Notes: generated by a model not told the origin, from the letters alone. Positions 1 to 8,672 are shown, numbered from the stretch's first letter. The stretch is 64,000 nucleotides of DNA from Algorimicrobium hallyeonense (GCF_042657385.1 NZ_JBHSLA010000003.1:124001-188000); one strand, 5' to 3'. Program-made: numbers and translations.

Positions 1-65
1 TTTCCTTATTGGTAAACTAATCATAATAAAAAATATATGTGCTGTATTACGAAACACGATTTCTT

Positions 66-725
66 TTAACTCACAGTCCTTTTTTCTTTTGTTTTAATAG
101 TCATTTTTCGTTTCCAATAAATAATATAAATAGTGCCTATTACTGTAGGTGATAACCATGCAATGAGATTATTTACGCCAATTCCAGCAATAAAAAATGC
201 GGTTATAGATGCTATTAAAGCGCCGTTCATTTTGCCAAGATGTGCAATAAGCCAAGCATTTTTGGGTTTGCTTTTATTGTTATAAAAGAGAAAATCTTTG
301 ATAGTTAATAGCATGCCAAATCCACCAAAAAACAAAAATAAAATACTCATAGTATTACTATTAATGCTTAAATAGATTCCAAAAGCAATCATGAATATAG
401 AGAATAGGAGCATGGTGCCCGAAATGGTTATGTCAAACCAATTGGCTTGTGTATTGTTTTTGAATTTTAGTGCGCTGTTTCCAGCTAATACTAAATAAAT
501 GGTAAAGACACTTATTACAAATAGAAATACGTTTTCATGATTTGGCGTCCATGAAATGGGAATAGAAATTAGCGAACTTGCAAGCATGCTAATGGAAAAC
601 AATTTCCCCATTTGTTTGTGATGTGGACTTCCTTTTTTAACTATAATACTACCCATTCCAGTTATAAGTCCCACGCCTCCAAAAAAGGCATGAATATAAA
701 TGGCTATTTTAATGATATCTTCCAT
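66..725 (-). CDS. Multi-spanning membrane protein, DUF2306-like
   Basis: A 219-residue, strongly hydrophobic protein with about six or seven predicted membrane segments separated by short polar loops. The first segment begins a few residues from the start, and the C-terminus is basic (WKRKMTIKTKEKR), suggesting a cytoplasmic tail. A short motif with histidines, GSPHHKQMGK near residues 33-42, follows the first segment, as is common in small predicted membrane proteins of the DUF2306 type. No catalytic motif is visible and the function is unknown. It is transcribed away from the exonuclease gene and starts at ATG 725. Family assignment is by overall appearance only. Confidence 0.6.
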   Translation of the reverse strand: MEDIIKIAIYIHAFFGGVGLITGMGSIIVKKGSPHHKQMGKLFSISMLASSLISIPISWTPNHENVFLFVISVFTIYLVLAGNSALKFKNNTQANWFDITISGTMLLFSIFMIAFGIYLSINSNTMSILFLFFGGFGMLLTIKDFLFYNNKSKPKNAWLIAHLGKMNGALIASITAFFIAGIGVNNLIAWLSPTVIGTIYIIYWKRKMTIKTKEKRTVS

Positions 726-911
726 GTGGTTGGTTTGTTGATTTGCAAGTCAAAAATCATCTAAATAAAATGGTTCTCGAATTTTAAGGATCTCAACTGT
801 TTCCTTTAATGGACGAGTTGTAATAAATGGTTATGTTAGCCTTTTTTAAAATTACTAAAATGTTTAACTAAGGTTTATCAATTCCAAAAGGGCTTTTTTA
901 TTTATTCTATT

Positions 912-919
912 TACCTTTG
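912..919 (+). promoter_or_regulatory. Candidate -7 box (TAnnTTTG) for the exonuclease gene
   Basis: TACCTTTG matches the Bacteroidetes primary-sigma -7 consensus TAnnTTTG. It lies 15 bases before ATG 935, so the 5' leader would be about 12 nt. No clear TTTG -33 box is visible at the usual spacing. Confidence 0.5.
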
Positions 920-934
920 TGCAAAATTTATAAT

Positions 935-1711
935 ATGAAACTTAATCTTACCAAACCTATTTGTTTTTTCGATTTAGAAACAACCGGAATCAGCATCACT
1001 TCTGATAGGATTGTAGAAATAGCTATCTTAAAAGTTCACCCAAATGGAAAAGAAGAATCTACACGTTGGTTGGTAAATCCGGAAATGCCTATTCCGGCAG
1101 AAGTTACTGCTATTCACGGTATTTCAGATGCTGATGTTGCCAATGCCCCAACCTTCAAAGAATTAGCCAAGGAGGTGAATCAGATGATTAAAGATTCAGA
1201 TTTAGGTGGTTTTAATTCTAACCGATTTGATATTCCACTTTTAGCCGAAGAAATGTTACGCGCTGATGTGGATTTTGACATGAAAAATCGCGTATCTGTG
1301 GATGTGCAAACCATATTTCATAAAATGGAGCAACGTACATTAAGTGCGGCTTACAAATTCTACTGTAATGAAACTTTAGAAGGAGCGCATAGTGCTGAAG
1401 CAGATACCAATGCCACATACGAAGTTCTTAAAGCGCAAATAGCAAAGTATGACACGCTAGAAAACGATACACAGTTTTTAGCAGAATTTAGCTCGCGCAA
1501 AAAGTTTGCAGATTTTGCTGGTTTTATTGCATATAATAAGCAAGGTGAAGAGTGTTTTTCTTTTGGAAAACATAAAGGCAAATTAGTAAATGAAATTTTA
1601 GAAAAGGAACCAGGCTATTTCGGTTGGTTGCTAAATGCTGATTTTCCATTATATACTAAAAAAGTATTGACAGCTATTAAATTAAGAGCCTTTAATAATA
1701 AATTGGATTAG
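935..1711 (+). CDS. 3'-5' exonuclease of DnaQ/epsilon type with C-terminal DUF3820-like domain
   Basis: Predicted DEDDh exonuclease of the DNA polymerase III epsilon superfamily. The first acidic motif is FFDLETTG (ExoI, Asp and Glu), followed by the FNSNRFDIP region (ExoII) and HSAEADTNAT (ExoIII, His and Asp), together making the two-metal active site. After about residue 195 the chain continues with FSFGKHKGKLVNEIL and GYFGWLLNADFP, which resembles the small DUF3820 fold also encoded alone at 17942-18172. ATG 935 is preferred over an in-frame TTG at 917 because the -7 box would overlap the longer start. It probably works in DNA repair or proofreading rather than as the replicase subunit, but that cannot be decided here. 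Confidence 0.85.
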   Translation: MKLNLTKPICFFDLETTGISITSDRIVEIAILKVHPNGKEESTRWLVNPEMPIPAEVTAIHGISDADVANAPTFKELAKEVNQMIKDSDLGGFNSNRFDIPLLAEEMLRADVDFDMKNRVSVDVQTIFHKMEQRTLSAAYKFYCNETLEGAHSAEADTNATYEVLKAQIAKYDTLENDTQFLAEFSSRKKFADFAGFIAYNKQGEECFSFGKHKGKLVNEILEKEPGYFGWLLNADFPLYTKKVLTAIKLRAFNNKLD

Positions 1712-1755
1712 TCATTTAGCTTAAATGATTTAAAGCTTAACAACATACAACATCA

Positions 1756-2367
1756 ATGAAACTCATTTGTATTGGTCGGAACTACACCGAGCATATTAAA
1801 GAATTGGAAAACGAAAGACCCACAGATCCTGTGGTGTTTTTAAAACCCGATACCGCTATTTTATTAAAAAAACAGCCTTTTTTTATTCCTGATTTCTCTA
1901 ATGATGTGCATCATGAGGTGGAAATTTTGGTAAAAATTAATAAAGTAGGAAAGCATATAAGTGAAAAATTTGCTCATAAATATTACAACGAAATAGGTTT
2001 AGGAATCGATTTTACAGCACGCGATTTGCAAGCCCAACTTAAAGAAAAAGGCTTGCCTTGGGAAAAAGCCAAAGCTTTTGATGGTGCAGCAGTAATTGGA
2101 AATTGGTTGCCAAAAACAGAGTTTAACGATATTAATAACTTAAACTTCAGTTTAAAAAAGAATGACCAATTGGTTCAAAACGGAAATACTAGTCACATGC
2201 TCTGGAAAATTGATGCGTTAATAGAATATGTCTCAAAATATTTCACTTTAAAGATTGGAGATATTATATTTACAGGAACGCCAGCGGGCGTTGGAAGGGT
2301 AGAGCCTAATGATCAATTAACAGGATACATAGAAAATCAACAGATGTTTTCAATAACAGTAAAATAA
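1756..2367 (+). CDS. Fumarylacetoacetate hydrolase (FAH) family protein
   Basis: At 203 residues this is a minimal FAH-fold protein, the size of YcgM/FAHD1-type acylpyruvate hydrolases or oxaloacetate decarboxylases. Visible family motifs are the N-terminal CIGRNYTEH, the metal-binding HHEVEILVKI (His and two Glu), GLGIDFTARDLQ, and the C-terminal GDIIFTGTPAGVG. Substrate cannot be read from sequence, but hydrolysis of a 2,4-diketo acid or decarboxylation of a beta-keto acid is the family activity. The stop codon abuts the ATG of the HPt gene, and that gene overlaps cinA by one base, so the three are probably one transcript. Confidence 0.88.
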   Translation: MKLICIGRNYTEHIKELENERPTDPVVFLKPDTAILLKKQPFFIPDFSNDVHHEVEILVKINKVGKHISEKFAHKYYNEIGLGIDFTARDLQAQLKEKGLPWEKAKAFDGAAVIGNWLPKTEFNDINNLNFSLKKNDQLVQNGNTSHMLWKIDALIEYVSKYFTLKIGDIIFTGTPAGVGRVEPNDQLTGYIENQQMFSITVK

Positions 2368-2709
2368 ATGGAACAACATTATAAATTATTTCGAGTGCGC
2401 GAATTAGCTGATGGTGATGAGGACTTTGTAGCAACGCTAGCTGCTGCATTTTTAGAAGAGGTGCCAGAAGATTTAGAGAACCTAAAAGCAGCTGTTGCCA
2501 ATAACGATTTCTATTCGGCATATCAAGCAGCCCACAAAATGAAACCTACAGTAGATTTATTTGAATTAGGTATTTTAGAAGACCTAATTGAGGTTCAGGA
2601 TTGGGGTAAATTTGAAAAAGCAGATACAGATGTTTCGGTTAAATTGGCTATTGTAGTTGGAGCTGTAGAAAATACGGTTGCCGAAATGAAAGCAGATTTT
2701 AATCTATAA
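2368..2709 (+). CDS. HPt-domain (histidine phosphotransfer) protein
   Basis: A 113-residue, mostly helical acidic protein with the HPt signature AYQAAHKMKPTVDLF. His56 is the predicted phosphorylated residue, followed by the Lys two positions on (HKMK) that is typical of the AHxLKG motif. HPt proteins relay phosphate between receiver domains of hybrid histidine kinases and response regulators in the cytoplasm. No kinase or receiver gene lies nearby, so its partners must be encoded elsewhere. It starts directly after the FAH stop and overlaps cinA by one base (TAATG), indicating translational coupling. Confidence 0.82.
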   Translation: MEQHYKLFRVRELADGDEDFVATLAAAFLEEVPEDLENLKAAVANNDFYSAYQAAHKMKPTVDLFELGILEDLIEVQDWGKFEKADTDVSVKLAIVVGAVENTVAEMKADFNL

Positions 2710-3956
2710 TGCAAGCAGAAATAATTACCATTGGTGATGAGATTCTCATTGGCCAAATTGTTGATACGAATTCTGCCTTTATTAGTAAGGCACTCAATAA
2801 AATAGGTGTTTCTGTCTATCAAATCACATCTGTTCAAGACGATTTAGCGCATATTACCAAATCTTTAAAAGAAGCAGAAGAAAATGCCGATATCATTATT
2901 ATTACTGGCGGATTAGGGCCAACAAAAGATGATATTACCAAGCGTACTATTTGTGAATATTTTCAAGATACGTTGGTTCCAAGCGAAGCCGTTTTAGATA
3001 ATATTAAACACATTTGGAAAACCTATATTAAAAAGCCTTTAGCTCAAGTTAATATAGATCAAGCTTTAGTGCCATCCAAAGCCAAAGTGTTGATGAACAA
3101 GTATGGTAGTGCTCCAGGTATGTGGATGGAACGTAACGGCAAAGTGTTTATTTCGCTTCCAGGTGTGCCTTATGAAATGAAAGCACTCTTGGAAGATGAA
3201 GTTATTCCAAAGCTGCGAAAAACTTATAAATTTCCTTATATCAAGCATGTTACCTTGCTAACCTATGGTTTAGGTGAAAGTAATTTGGCCGAACGCATTG
3301 AAGCTTGGGAAGATAATCTACCTAGTTTTATAAAATTGGCCTATTTACCAGGATTAGGTCGTGTTCGTTTACGTTTGTCAGCAAAGGCATTCGATAAGCA
3401 TTTGGTAGAAACCGAAATGGAAGCTCAAATAAAAGCGTTGCTTCCACAGATAGACGATATTTTTGTAGGTTTTGAAACCGATGATTCTATTGAAGCCATC
3501 ATCGGGAAGCAATTAACCGCATTAAATAAAACCGTTAGTACAGCCGAAAGTTGTACAGGTGGTAAAATATCACAGCTGTTCACCAAAAACGCAGGTGCTT
3601 CCAGGTATTTTAAAGGCAGCGTAGTGAGTTATGCTACCGAAGCTAAAATGGATGTATTGCAAGTGCCAGAAGCCTTAATTAATGCGTATTCTGTGGTGAG
3701 TGCTCCAGTTGTTGAAGCCATGGCAAAACACGCTCGGGAATTATTTAAAACCGATTATGCTATTGCTACAACCGGAAATGCAGGACCGGACAAGGGTGAT
3801 TCAGATGCCGAAGTAGGAACAGTTTTTATAGCTATTGCGACAAAGGACGAGGTGTATTCCGAAAAATTTGAGTTAGGAAACCACCGAACTAAAGTCATCA
3901 TGAAAGCTGTAAATAAGGCATTTGAAATGTTACAGAAAGAAATTTTAAAAAAGTAA
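2709..3956 (+). CDS. cinA: CinA-family nicotinamide-nucleotide amidohydrolase
   Basis: Full-length CinA, 415 residues. The N-terminal half is a MoaB/MogA-like (MoCF) domain with GDEILIGQIVDTN and TGGLGPTKDD. The C-terminal half, from about residue 255, is the PncC-type domain with TAESCTGGKISQLFT, GSVVSYATEAK and ATTGNAGPD. In the family the C-terminal domain deamidates nicotinamide mononucleotide in NAD recycling, and the N-terminal domain can have ADP-ribose pyrophosphatase activity. The GNAGP sequence replaces the more usual GIAGP. It is the last gene of the FAH-HPt-cinA run, and the ribosomal protein genes downstream have their own promoter. Confidence 0.95.
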   Translation: MQAEIITIGDEILIGQIVDTNSAFISKALNKIGVSVYQITSVQDDLAHITKSLKEAEENADIIIITGGLGPTKDDITKRTICEYFQDTLVPSEAVLDNIKHIWKTYIKKPLAQVNIDQALVPSKAKVLMNKYGSAPGMWMERNGKVFISLPGVPYEMKALLEDEVIPKLRKTYKFPYIKHVTLLTYGLGESNLAERIEAWEDNLPSFIKLAYLPGLGRVRLRLSAKAFDKHLVETEMEAQIKALLPQIDDIFVGFETDDSIEAIIGKQLTALNKTVSTAESCTGGKISQLFTKNAGASRYFKGSVVSYATEAKMDVLQVPEALINAYSVVSAPVVEAMAKHARELFKTDYAIATTGNAGPDKGDSDAEVGTVFIAIATKDEVYSEKFELGNHRTKVIMKAVNKAFEMLQKEILKK

Positions 3957-3965
3957 CGATTTTAG

Positions 3966-3997
3966 TTTGTTGATAATATAAAGATTTACTAAATTTG
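3966..3997 (+). promoter_or_regulatory. Promoter for rpmB-rpmG (TTTG-N20-TAAATTTG)
   Basis: TTTG at 3966-3969 and TAAATTTG at 3990-3997 are separated by 20 bases, matching the complete Bacteroidetes housekeeping promoter. The predicted start near 4001 gives a leader of about 57 nt before rpmB. This is the best two-box match noticed in the window. Confidence 0.7.
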
Positions 3998-4057
3998 CAG
4001 CCTGTTTTGAAACGTCTGTTTTGAAATAGTCGAAATAACACTTTTAAAGATAGAACA

Positions 4058-4294
4058 ATGTCAAGAGTTTGTGAACTTACAGGAAAGAAGGCGATGGTTG
4101 GAAACAACGTGTCTCACGCAATGAACAAAACAAAGCGTAGATTTGATGCAAATCTAATTAAAAAACGTTTTTACCTTCCAGAAGAAGATAAGTGGGTAAC
4201 CTTAAAAGTTGCTACATCAACATTAAAGACTATTAACAAAATCGGAATTACTGCTGCTTTAAAAGAAGCAAAGGCAAAAGGATTTATTAAGTAA
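4058..4294 (+). CDS. rpmB: 50S ribosomal protein L28 (bL28)
   Basis: A 78-residue basic protein beginning MSRVCELTGKKAMVGNNVSHA, the standard bL28 N-terminus, followed by NKTKRRFDANL and VTLKVATSTLKTINK. Length is normal for the family. It is a component of the large ribosomal subunit. The next gene, rpmG, starts 26 bases downstream, as in most bacteria. Confidence 0.97.
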   Translation: MSRVCELTGKKAMVGNNVSHAMNKTKRRFDANLIKKRFYLPEEDKWVTLKVATSTLKTINKIGITAALKEAKAKGFIK

Positions 4295-4320
4295 TAGGCT
4301 TATTATAAAAAAAGAGTACA

Positions 4321-4503
4321 ATGGCAAAAAAAGGTAACAGAATACAGGTAATATTAGAGTGCACAGAGCACAAGGAGTCTGGACAAGCGGGAACTTCTAG
4401 GTATATTACAACGAAGAACAAAAAGAATACACCAGACAGAATGGAGATTAAGAAATTTAATCCAATTCTTAAGCGTATGACAGTTCATAAAGAAATTAAG
4501 TAA
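4321..4503 (+). CDS. rpmG: 50S ribosomal protein L33 (bL33)
   Basis: A 60-residue basic protein, MAKKGNRIQVILECTEH, with RYITTKNKKNTPDRMEIKKFNP, the typical bL33 core. It has no CxxC zinc pairs, so it is the cysteine-poor C- form of L33. It lies in the run rpmB-rpmG-DUF4295, with ftsY following a terminator. Confidence 0.96.
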   Translation: MAKKGNRIQVILECTEHKESGQAGTSRYITTKNKKNTPDRMEIKKFNPILKRMTVHKEIK

Positions 4504-4548
4504 TTAGAAATTTTTTGAACAAAATTTCAAATAATTCAAATTAGAAAT

Positions 4549-4602
4549 TTTACGGAAGTAATATTTCAAGTAGTACAAATTATGCATTTTTCACGGAAGT
4601 AA
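4549..4602 (+). repeat. Duplicated ACGGAAGTA element in the rpmG-DUF4295 gap
   Basis: The nonamer ACGGAAGTA occurs at 4552-4560 and 4593-4601, 41 bases apart and each preceded by a T-rich run. The rest of the gap is AT-rich and also holds repeats around AGAAATTTT. It may be a duplicated leader or regulatory site, but no known motif is recognised. Confidence 0.4.
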
Positions 4603-4626
4603 AAAATGTTTTAAAAGCATTTAAAC

Positions 4627-4779
4627 ATGGCAAAGAAATCAGTAGCATCATTACAAACAGGATCTAAAAGATTAACAAAAGCTATCAAAATGGTAAAATC
4701 TCCTAAAACGGGATCTTACATGTTTGTAGAATCTGTTATGGCTCCAGAATTTGTAAATGATTGGTTAGGGAAACAATAA
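4627..4779 (+). CDS. DUF4295 family small ribosome-associated protein
   Basis: A 50-residue basic protein starting MAKKSVASLQTGSKRL and ending NDWLGKQ, with the internal motif MVKSPKTGSYMFVE. It matches the Bacteroidetes-specific DUF4295 family, regularly found right after rpmB-rpmG. From memory, a structural study of a Flavobacterium ribosome assigned a small extra large-subunit protein (bL38) to this family; that link should be verified. The gene is easily missed because of its size. It is followed at once by a strong terminator at 4804-4836. Confidence 0.88.
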   Translation: MAKKSVASLQTGSKRLTKAIKMVKSPKTGSYMFVESVMAPEFVNDWLGKQ

Positions 4780-4803
4780 GTTTACTAACGCTTTAAAATA
4801 TTC

Positions 4804-4836
4804 AAGCTGCTTTCGTATATCGAAAGCAGCTTTTTG
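4804..4836 (+). terminator. Rho-independent terminator after the ribosomal protein genes
   Basis: A perfect 12-bp stem, AAGCTGCTTTCG (4804-4815) with CGAAAGCAGCTT (4821-4832), closes a TATAT loop and runs into a T tract. Confidence 0.9.
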
Positions 4837-4924
4837 TTTTATCTTTATATGCGAATGACAAAAGTGCAGTCTATTAATTTTGGGCAAGACTTTTGGTAAT
4901 CAATTTATATAGAAATTTACAACC

Positions 4925-5878
4925 ATGAGTTTTTTTAAAAAAATATTTTCTTCAGAAAAAAAAGAAACCCTAGACAAAGGTTTAGAAAAATCTAAATCCT
5001 CGTTTTTAGGAAAGTTGAGTAAAGCCGTAGCTGGAAAATCGAAAGTGGACGATGAAGTTCTCGATAATCTAGAAGAAATCCTCGTTAGTAGTGATGTTGG
5101 TGTTAATACGACTTTGAAAGTTATAGAGCGTATTGAAGCGCGTGTTGCTAAAGATAAATATTTAGGAACCGCGGAATTAAATACCATTCTTCGCGAAGAA
5201 ATTGCTGGACTTTTAAGTGAAACGAATTCAGGTGATGACATTGAATTTACCATTCCAGCAAACAAAAAACCGTATGTTTTAATGGTTGTTGGTGTAAATG
5301 GTGTTGGAAAAACAACGACTATTGGAAAACTAGCTTATCAATTTAAAAAGCAAGGTCATAATGTTGTTTTAGGTGCTGCAGATACGTTTAGAGCTGCTGC
5401 CATAGAGCAACTTCAGGTTTGGGCAGATCGTGTAGATGTGCCAATGGTAAGGCAAGACATGGGTTCGGACCCCGCTTCTGTGGCCTTTGATGCATTAGAA
5501 TCTGGTGTAAAACAAAATGCTGATGTCATTATAATTGATACAGCCGGTCGTTTACATAATAAAGTCAATTTAATGAACGAGTTGACCAAAGTTAAACGCG
5601 TCATGCAAAAGGTTGTTGGCGATGCACCGCATGATGTGTTGTTGGTTCTAGATGGCTCAACGGGTCAAAATGCGTTTGAGCAAGCCAAACAATTTACAGC
5701 CGCCACGGAAGTCACATCATTAGCCGTTACCAAACTAGATGGAACCGCCAAAGGTGGTGTGGTTATTGGTATCTCCGATCAATTTAAAATTCCCGTTAAG
5801 TATATTGGTGTAGGTGAAGGCATTGAAGATTTACAAGTATTTAATAAATATGAGTTTGTAGATTCGTTTTTTAAATAA
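4925..5878 (+). CDS. ftsY: Signal recognition particle receptor FtsY
   Basis: SRP-receptor GTPase, 317 residues, with a short basic N-terminus instead of the long acidic A domain of the E. coli protein. The N domain (about 20-100) is followed by the G domain with P-loop GVNGVGKTT near residue 123, DTFRAAAIEQL near 153, DTAGRLHNK and TKLDGTAKGG. It docks SRP-ribosome complexes at the inner membrane for co-translational insertion. The insertase yidC lies in the same window but in a separate unit. The gene stands alone between two terminators. Confidence 0.97.
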   Translation: MSFFKKIFSSEKKETLDKGLEKSKSSFLGKLSKAVAGKSKVDDEVLDNLEEILVSSDVGVNTTLKVIERIEARVAKDKYLGTAELNTILREEIAGLLSETNSGDDIEFTIPANKKPYVLMVVGVNGVGKTTTIGKLAYQFKKQGHNVVLGAADTFRAAAIEQLQVWADRVDVPMVRQDMGSDPASVAFDALESGVKQNADVIIIDTAGRLHNKVNLMNELTKVKRVMQKVVGDAPHDVLLVLDGSTGQNAFEQAKQFTAATEVTSLAVTKLDGTAKGGVVIGISDQFKIPVKYIGVGEGIEDLQVFNKYEFVDSFFK

Positions 5879-5899
5879 ATGGATTATAACTAAAGTAAT

Positions 5900-5929
5900 A
5901 AAGACTTCAATTTAATTGAGGTCTTTTTG
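5900..5929 (+). terminator. Rho-independent terminator after ftsY
   Basis: AAAGACTTCAA (5900-5910) pairs with TTGAGGTCTTT (5916-5926) with one G-T wobble and a 5-base loop. The T run continues to 5928. Confidence 0.85.
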
Positions 5930-5944
5930 TTTATAAACATGTTG

Positions 5945-5952
5945 TATCTTTG
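5945..5952 (+). promoter_or_regulatory. Candidate -7 box for rimO
   Basis: TATCTTTG fits TAnnTTTG and lies just past the ftsY terminator. The predicted start near 5956 gives a 54-nt leader before rimO. No -33 box is seen at standard spacing. Confidence 0.5.
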
Positions 5953-6009
5953 CAGCCTGTAAAAAATAGGTATTAATTAAAGGTATTTTCGTTTTAGCGG
6001 AAAAGGGTT

Positions 6010-7317
6010 ATGAGAACAAAAACACTTAAAAAGAATAAAATCAACGTAGTAACACTTGGCTGTAGTAAAAATGTTTACGACAGTGAAGTTTTAATGGGCC
6101 AGCTTAAAGCTAGTGGAAAAGACGTGGTTCATGAAGAGGAGGGAAATGTCGTTGTAATTAATACTTGCGGTTTTATTAATAATGCCAAAGAAGAAAGTGT
6201 GAATACTATTTTAGAATTCATGCAGAAAAAAGAAGCAGGTGAAGTGGATAAAGTTTTTGTTACCGGTTGTTTAAGTGAACGCTACAAGCCAGACTTAATG
6301 AATGAAATTCCGAATGTTGATCAATATTTTGGAACAACAGAATTACCAGGTTTGCTAAAAGCACTAGGTGCTGATTATAAACATGAATTAATTGGTGAAC
6401 GTTTAACAACCACACCAAAAAACTACGCCTATTTAAAAATTGCTGAAGGCTGTGATCGTCCATGTAGTTTTTGTGCTATTCCGCTTATGCGTGGAAAACA
6501 TAAAAGTACGCCTATTGAAGATTTAGTGACCGAAGCCGAAAAATTAGCAGCTAATGGCGTTAAAGAATTAATACTTATTGCACAGGATTTAACCTATTAC
6601 GGACTGGATTTATATAAAAAACGAAATTTAGCTGAATTATTAGAAGCTTTAGTGAAGGTAGATGGTATTGAATGGATTCGTCTGCATTATGCTTTCCCAA
6701 CGGGTTTCCCAATGGATGTGTTAGATGTAATGAAGCGGGAACCTAAAGTATGTAATTATTTAGATATACCACTTCAACATATTTCAGATGAAATTTTAAA
6801 AAGTATGCGTCGTGGTACAACCAATGAAAAAACGACTAAATTACTAAATGAATTTAGAAAAGCCGTTCCAGAAATGACCATTAGAACAACTTTAATTGTT
6901 GGTTACCCTGGTGAAACAGAAGCGCATTTTCAAGAATTAAAAGAGTGGGTTAAAGCCATGCGTTTTGAGCGTTTGGGTTGTTTTACCTATAGTCATGAGG
7001 AAAACACACATGCTTTTAATTTAGTGGATGATGTGCCGGAAGATGTAAAACAAGAGCGTGCCAATGAGATTATGGAAATTCAATCGCAAATTTCTTGGGA
7101 ATTAAATCAGTCTAAAATTGGTGAAACCTTTAAGGTTGTTATTGATAGAAAAGAAGGTGAATATTTTGTAGGTCGAACAGAGTATGATTCGCCAGACGTG
7201 GATAACGAAGTTTTAATCAACGCTTCAAAAACATACCTAAAAACAGGTGAGTTTGCAACCGTGACAATTACAGAAGCAGCCGATTTTGATTTGTATGCTG
7301 AAGTTGCAGGATCTTAA
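6010..7317 (+). CDS. rimO: Ribosomal protein S12 methylthiotransferase RimO
   Basis: Radical-SAM methylthiotransferase, 435 residues, that modifies the conserved aspartate of ribosomal protein uS12. The N-terminal UPF0004 domain carries three cluster cysteines (Cys18 in TLGCSKN, Cys53 in NTCGF, Cys87 in VTGCLSE). The radical-SAM triad is Cys148, Cys152 and Cys155 in GCDRPCSFCAIP. The C-terminal TRAM domain ends near ADFDLYAEV. The TLGCSKNVYDSE opening and the RGKHKSTP sequence favour RimO over MiaB. It is convergent with the broken mgtE 13 bases downstream. Confidence 0.96.
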   Translation: MRTKTLKKNKINVVTLGCSKNVYDSEVLMGQLKASGKDVVHEEEGNVVVINTCGFINNAKEESVNTILEFMQKKEAGEVDKVFVTGCLSERYKPDLMNEIPNVDQYFGTTELPGLLKALGADYKHELIGERLTTTPKNYAYLKIAEGCDRPCSFCAIPLMRGKHKSTPIEDLVTEAEKLAANGVKELILIAQDLTYYGLDLYKKRNLAELLEALVKVDGIEWIRLHYAFPTGFPMDVLDVMKREPKVCNYLDIPLQHISDEILKSMRRGTTNEKTTKLLNEFRKAVPEMTIRTTLIVGYPGETEAHFQELKEWVKAMRFERLGCFTYSHEENTHAFNLVDDVPEDVKQERANEIMEIQSQISWELNQSKIGETFKVVIDRKEGEYFVGRTEYDSPDVDNEVLINASKTYLKTGEFATVTITEAADFDLYAEVAGS

Positions 7318-7330
7318 CGAACTATTTTTA

Positions 7331-8672
7331 TTAGAACTCTAAAAAATTAGAGGCTAATGAAAAATAAATTAAAACACCACATATATCTGCAAGTGACGTT
7401 ACTAAAGGCGAACTTGCCGTAGCCGCATCTATTTTTAGTTTTGTAAATAAAAAAGGAAGCAGCAATCCAATGATACTGCCAAGCATAACATTTAAAACCA
7501 TGGCTATACAGACCACAACAATAACATCTGGTGCTCTAAAACTTGCCACAGCAGCAATACTAATAGCCATAGTTATACCTAACATAAAGGATACTAATAG
7601 TTCTCTGCCAATTAATTTGTACCAATCAGAAATTTGAATTTGACCTAAAGCTAAATAGCGAATCATGAGTGTGGCCGATTGCGACCCAGCATTTCCGCCG
7701 CTATCTATTAACAATGGTAAAAAGAAAACTAGTGCAACAAAGGACTGAATAACGTCTTCAAAATTTTCTAAAGCCGCGCCTGAAAATATATTCATAAATA
7801 CCAGAAGCACCAACCAGACAATTCTGTTTTTATATAAAGTGAATATGCGTTCCTTCAAAGGGTTTTTACTCACGTTTTGTATGGATCCGAACTTATGAAA
7901 ATCTTCTGTAGATTCTTCTTCAATTACATCCATAATATCGTCAAAGGTTACAATGCCCTAAAGCACACCCTCCTCACTCAATACTGGCAAAGCAACCCGG
8001 TCGTAATTTTTAAAAACAGAAATGGCCGTTTCTTGGTCATCTAGCGCGTTTAAGGATGCAAACCGTTCATTGATTAGATTCTTTACAAGGTCATCTGGAT
8101 TTGCTAGAATTAATTCTTTAATGGTTATATCATCAATCAGTTTCCAATGCGAGTCAATTATATAAATAACATTAAGCGTTTCAGAATCTTTACCATGTTG
8201 TCTTATATGAGCAAAAGCTTCTTCCACAGTAAAGTAATCTTTAATGGCAACAAATTCCGGGGTCATCATTCGGCCAATACTATCTTTGGGATAACTTAAA
8301 AGTTGATTTGTAATTTTCTGTTCTTCCGGCGACAGTTTTTCAATAAGTCGCTGCGCAATATCACCGGGTAATTCTTCAAAAAACGCTGTTCTATCATCGG
8401 GATTTATATCCGTTAAAAGTCGCGTTAGTTTTTGGGAGTTTTCTGCTAAACCCTGAATAATTATTTCCTGTTCGGAATGCGGAAGAATTTTAAAAACACC
8501 TTTCGCCTGTTGCCTAGAAAGTAATCGGAATAAAATTATTTTATTAGCTTTATGAGTTTCTTCTACCAAGTTAGCAGCTTCTAGCGCGTCGAAATTTTTC
8601 ATAGAACGCTTTAATGAGCGCCATTTTTTTGTCTTTAATAAGTTGTAAAAGTTCTGTTTTAGTCGCGCGCAT
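7331..8672 (-). pseudogene. mgtE: Magnesium transporter MgtE, disrupted by an amber stop and a frameshift
   Basis: Two same-frame segments together spell an MgtE. The N-terminal piece (8602 to 7961) has the helical MgtE_N domain and CBS1 with GRMMTPEFVAIKDYFTVEEA. The C-terminal piece (7933 to 7331) completes CBS2 with MDVIEEE and has the five-helix channel with LLIDSGGNAGSQSATLM. They are separated only by UAG at 7960-7958 followed by GIVTFDDI, so one base change would rejoin them. Upstream, a T run at 8595-8599 (AAAAA in the mRNA) shifts the frame. Removing one base links LIKDKKMALIKAFYE, from a possible ATG at 8672, to NFDALEAANLVEE. Two independent lesions argue for real decay of this transporter. 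The true start is uncertain. Confidence 0.82.

Noticed and set aside
5926..5929. TTTG as -33 box for rimO.
   Set aside because: The spacing to the -7 box is only 15 bases and it overlaps the ftsY terminator.
7331..8672. UAG in mgtE as pyrrolysine or a programmed read-through site.
   Set aside because: No pyl or sel signals were seen, and the separate frameshift upstream would still disable the gene.
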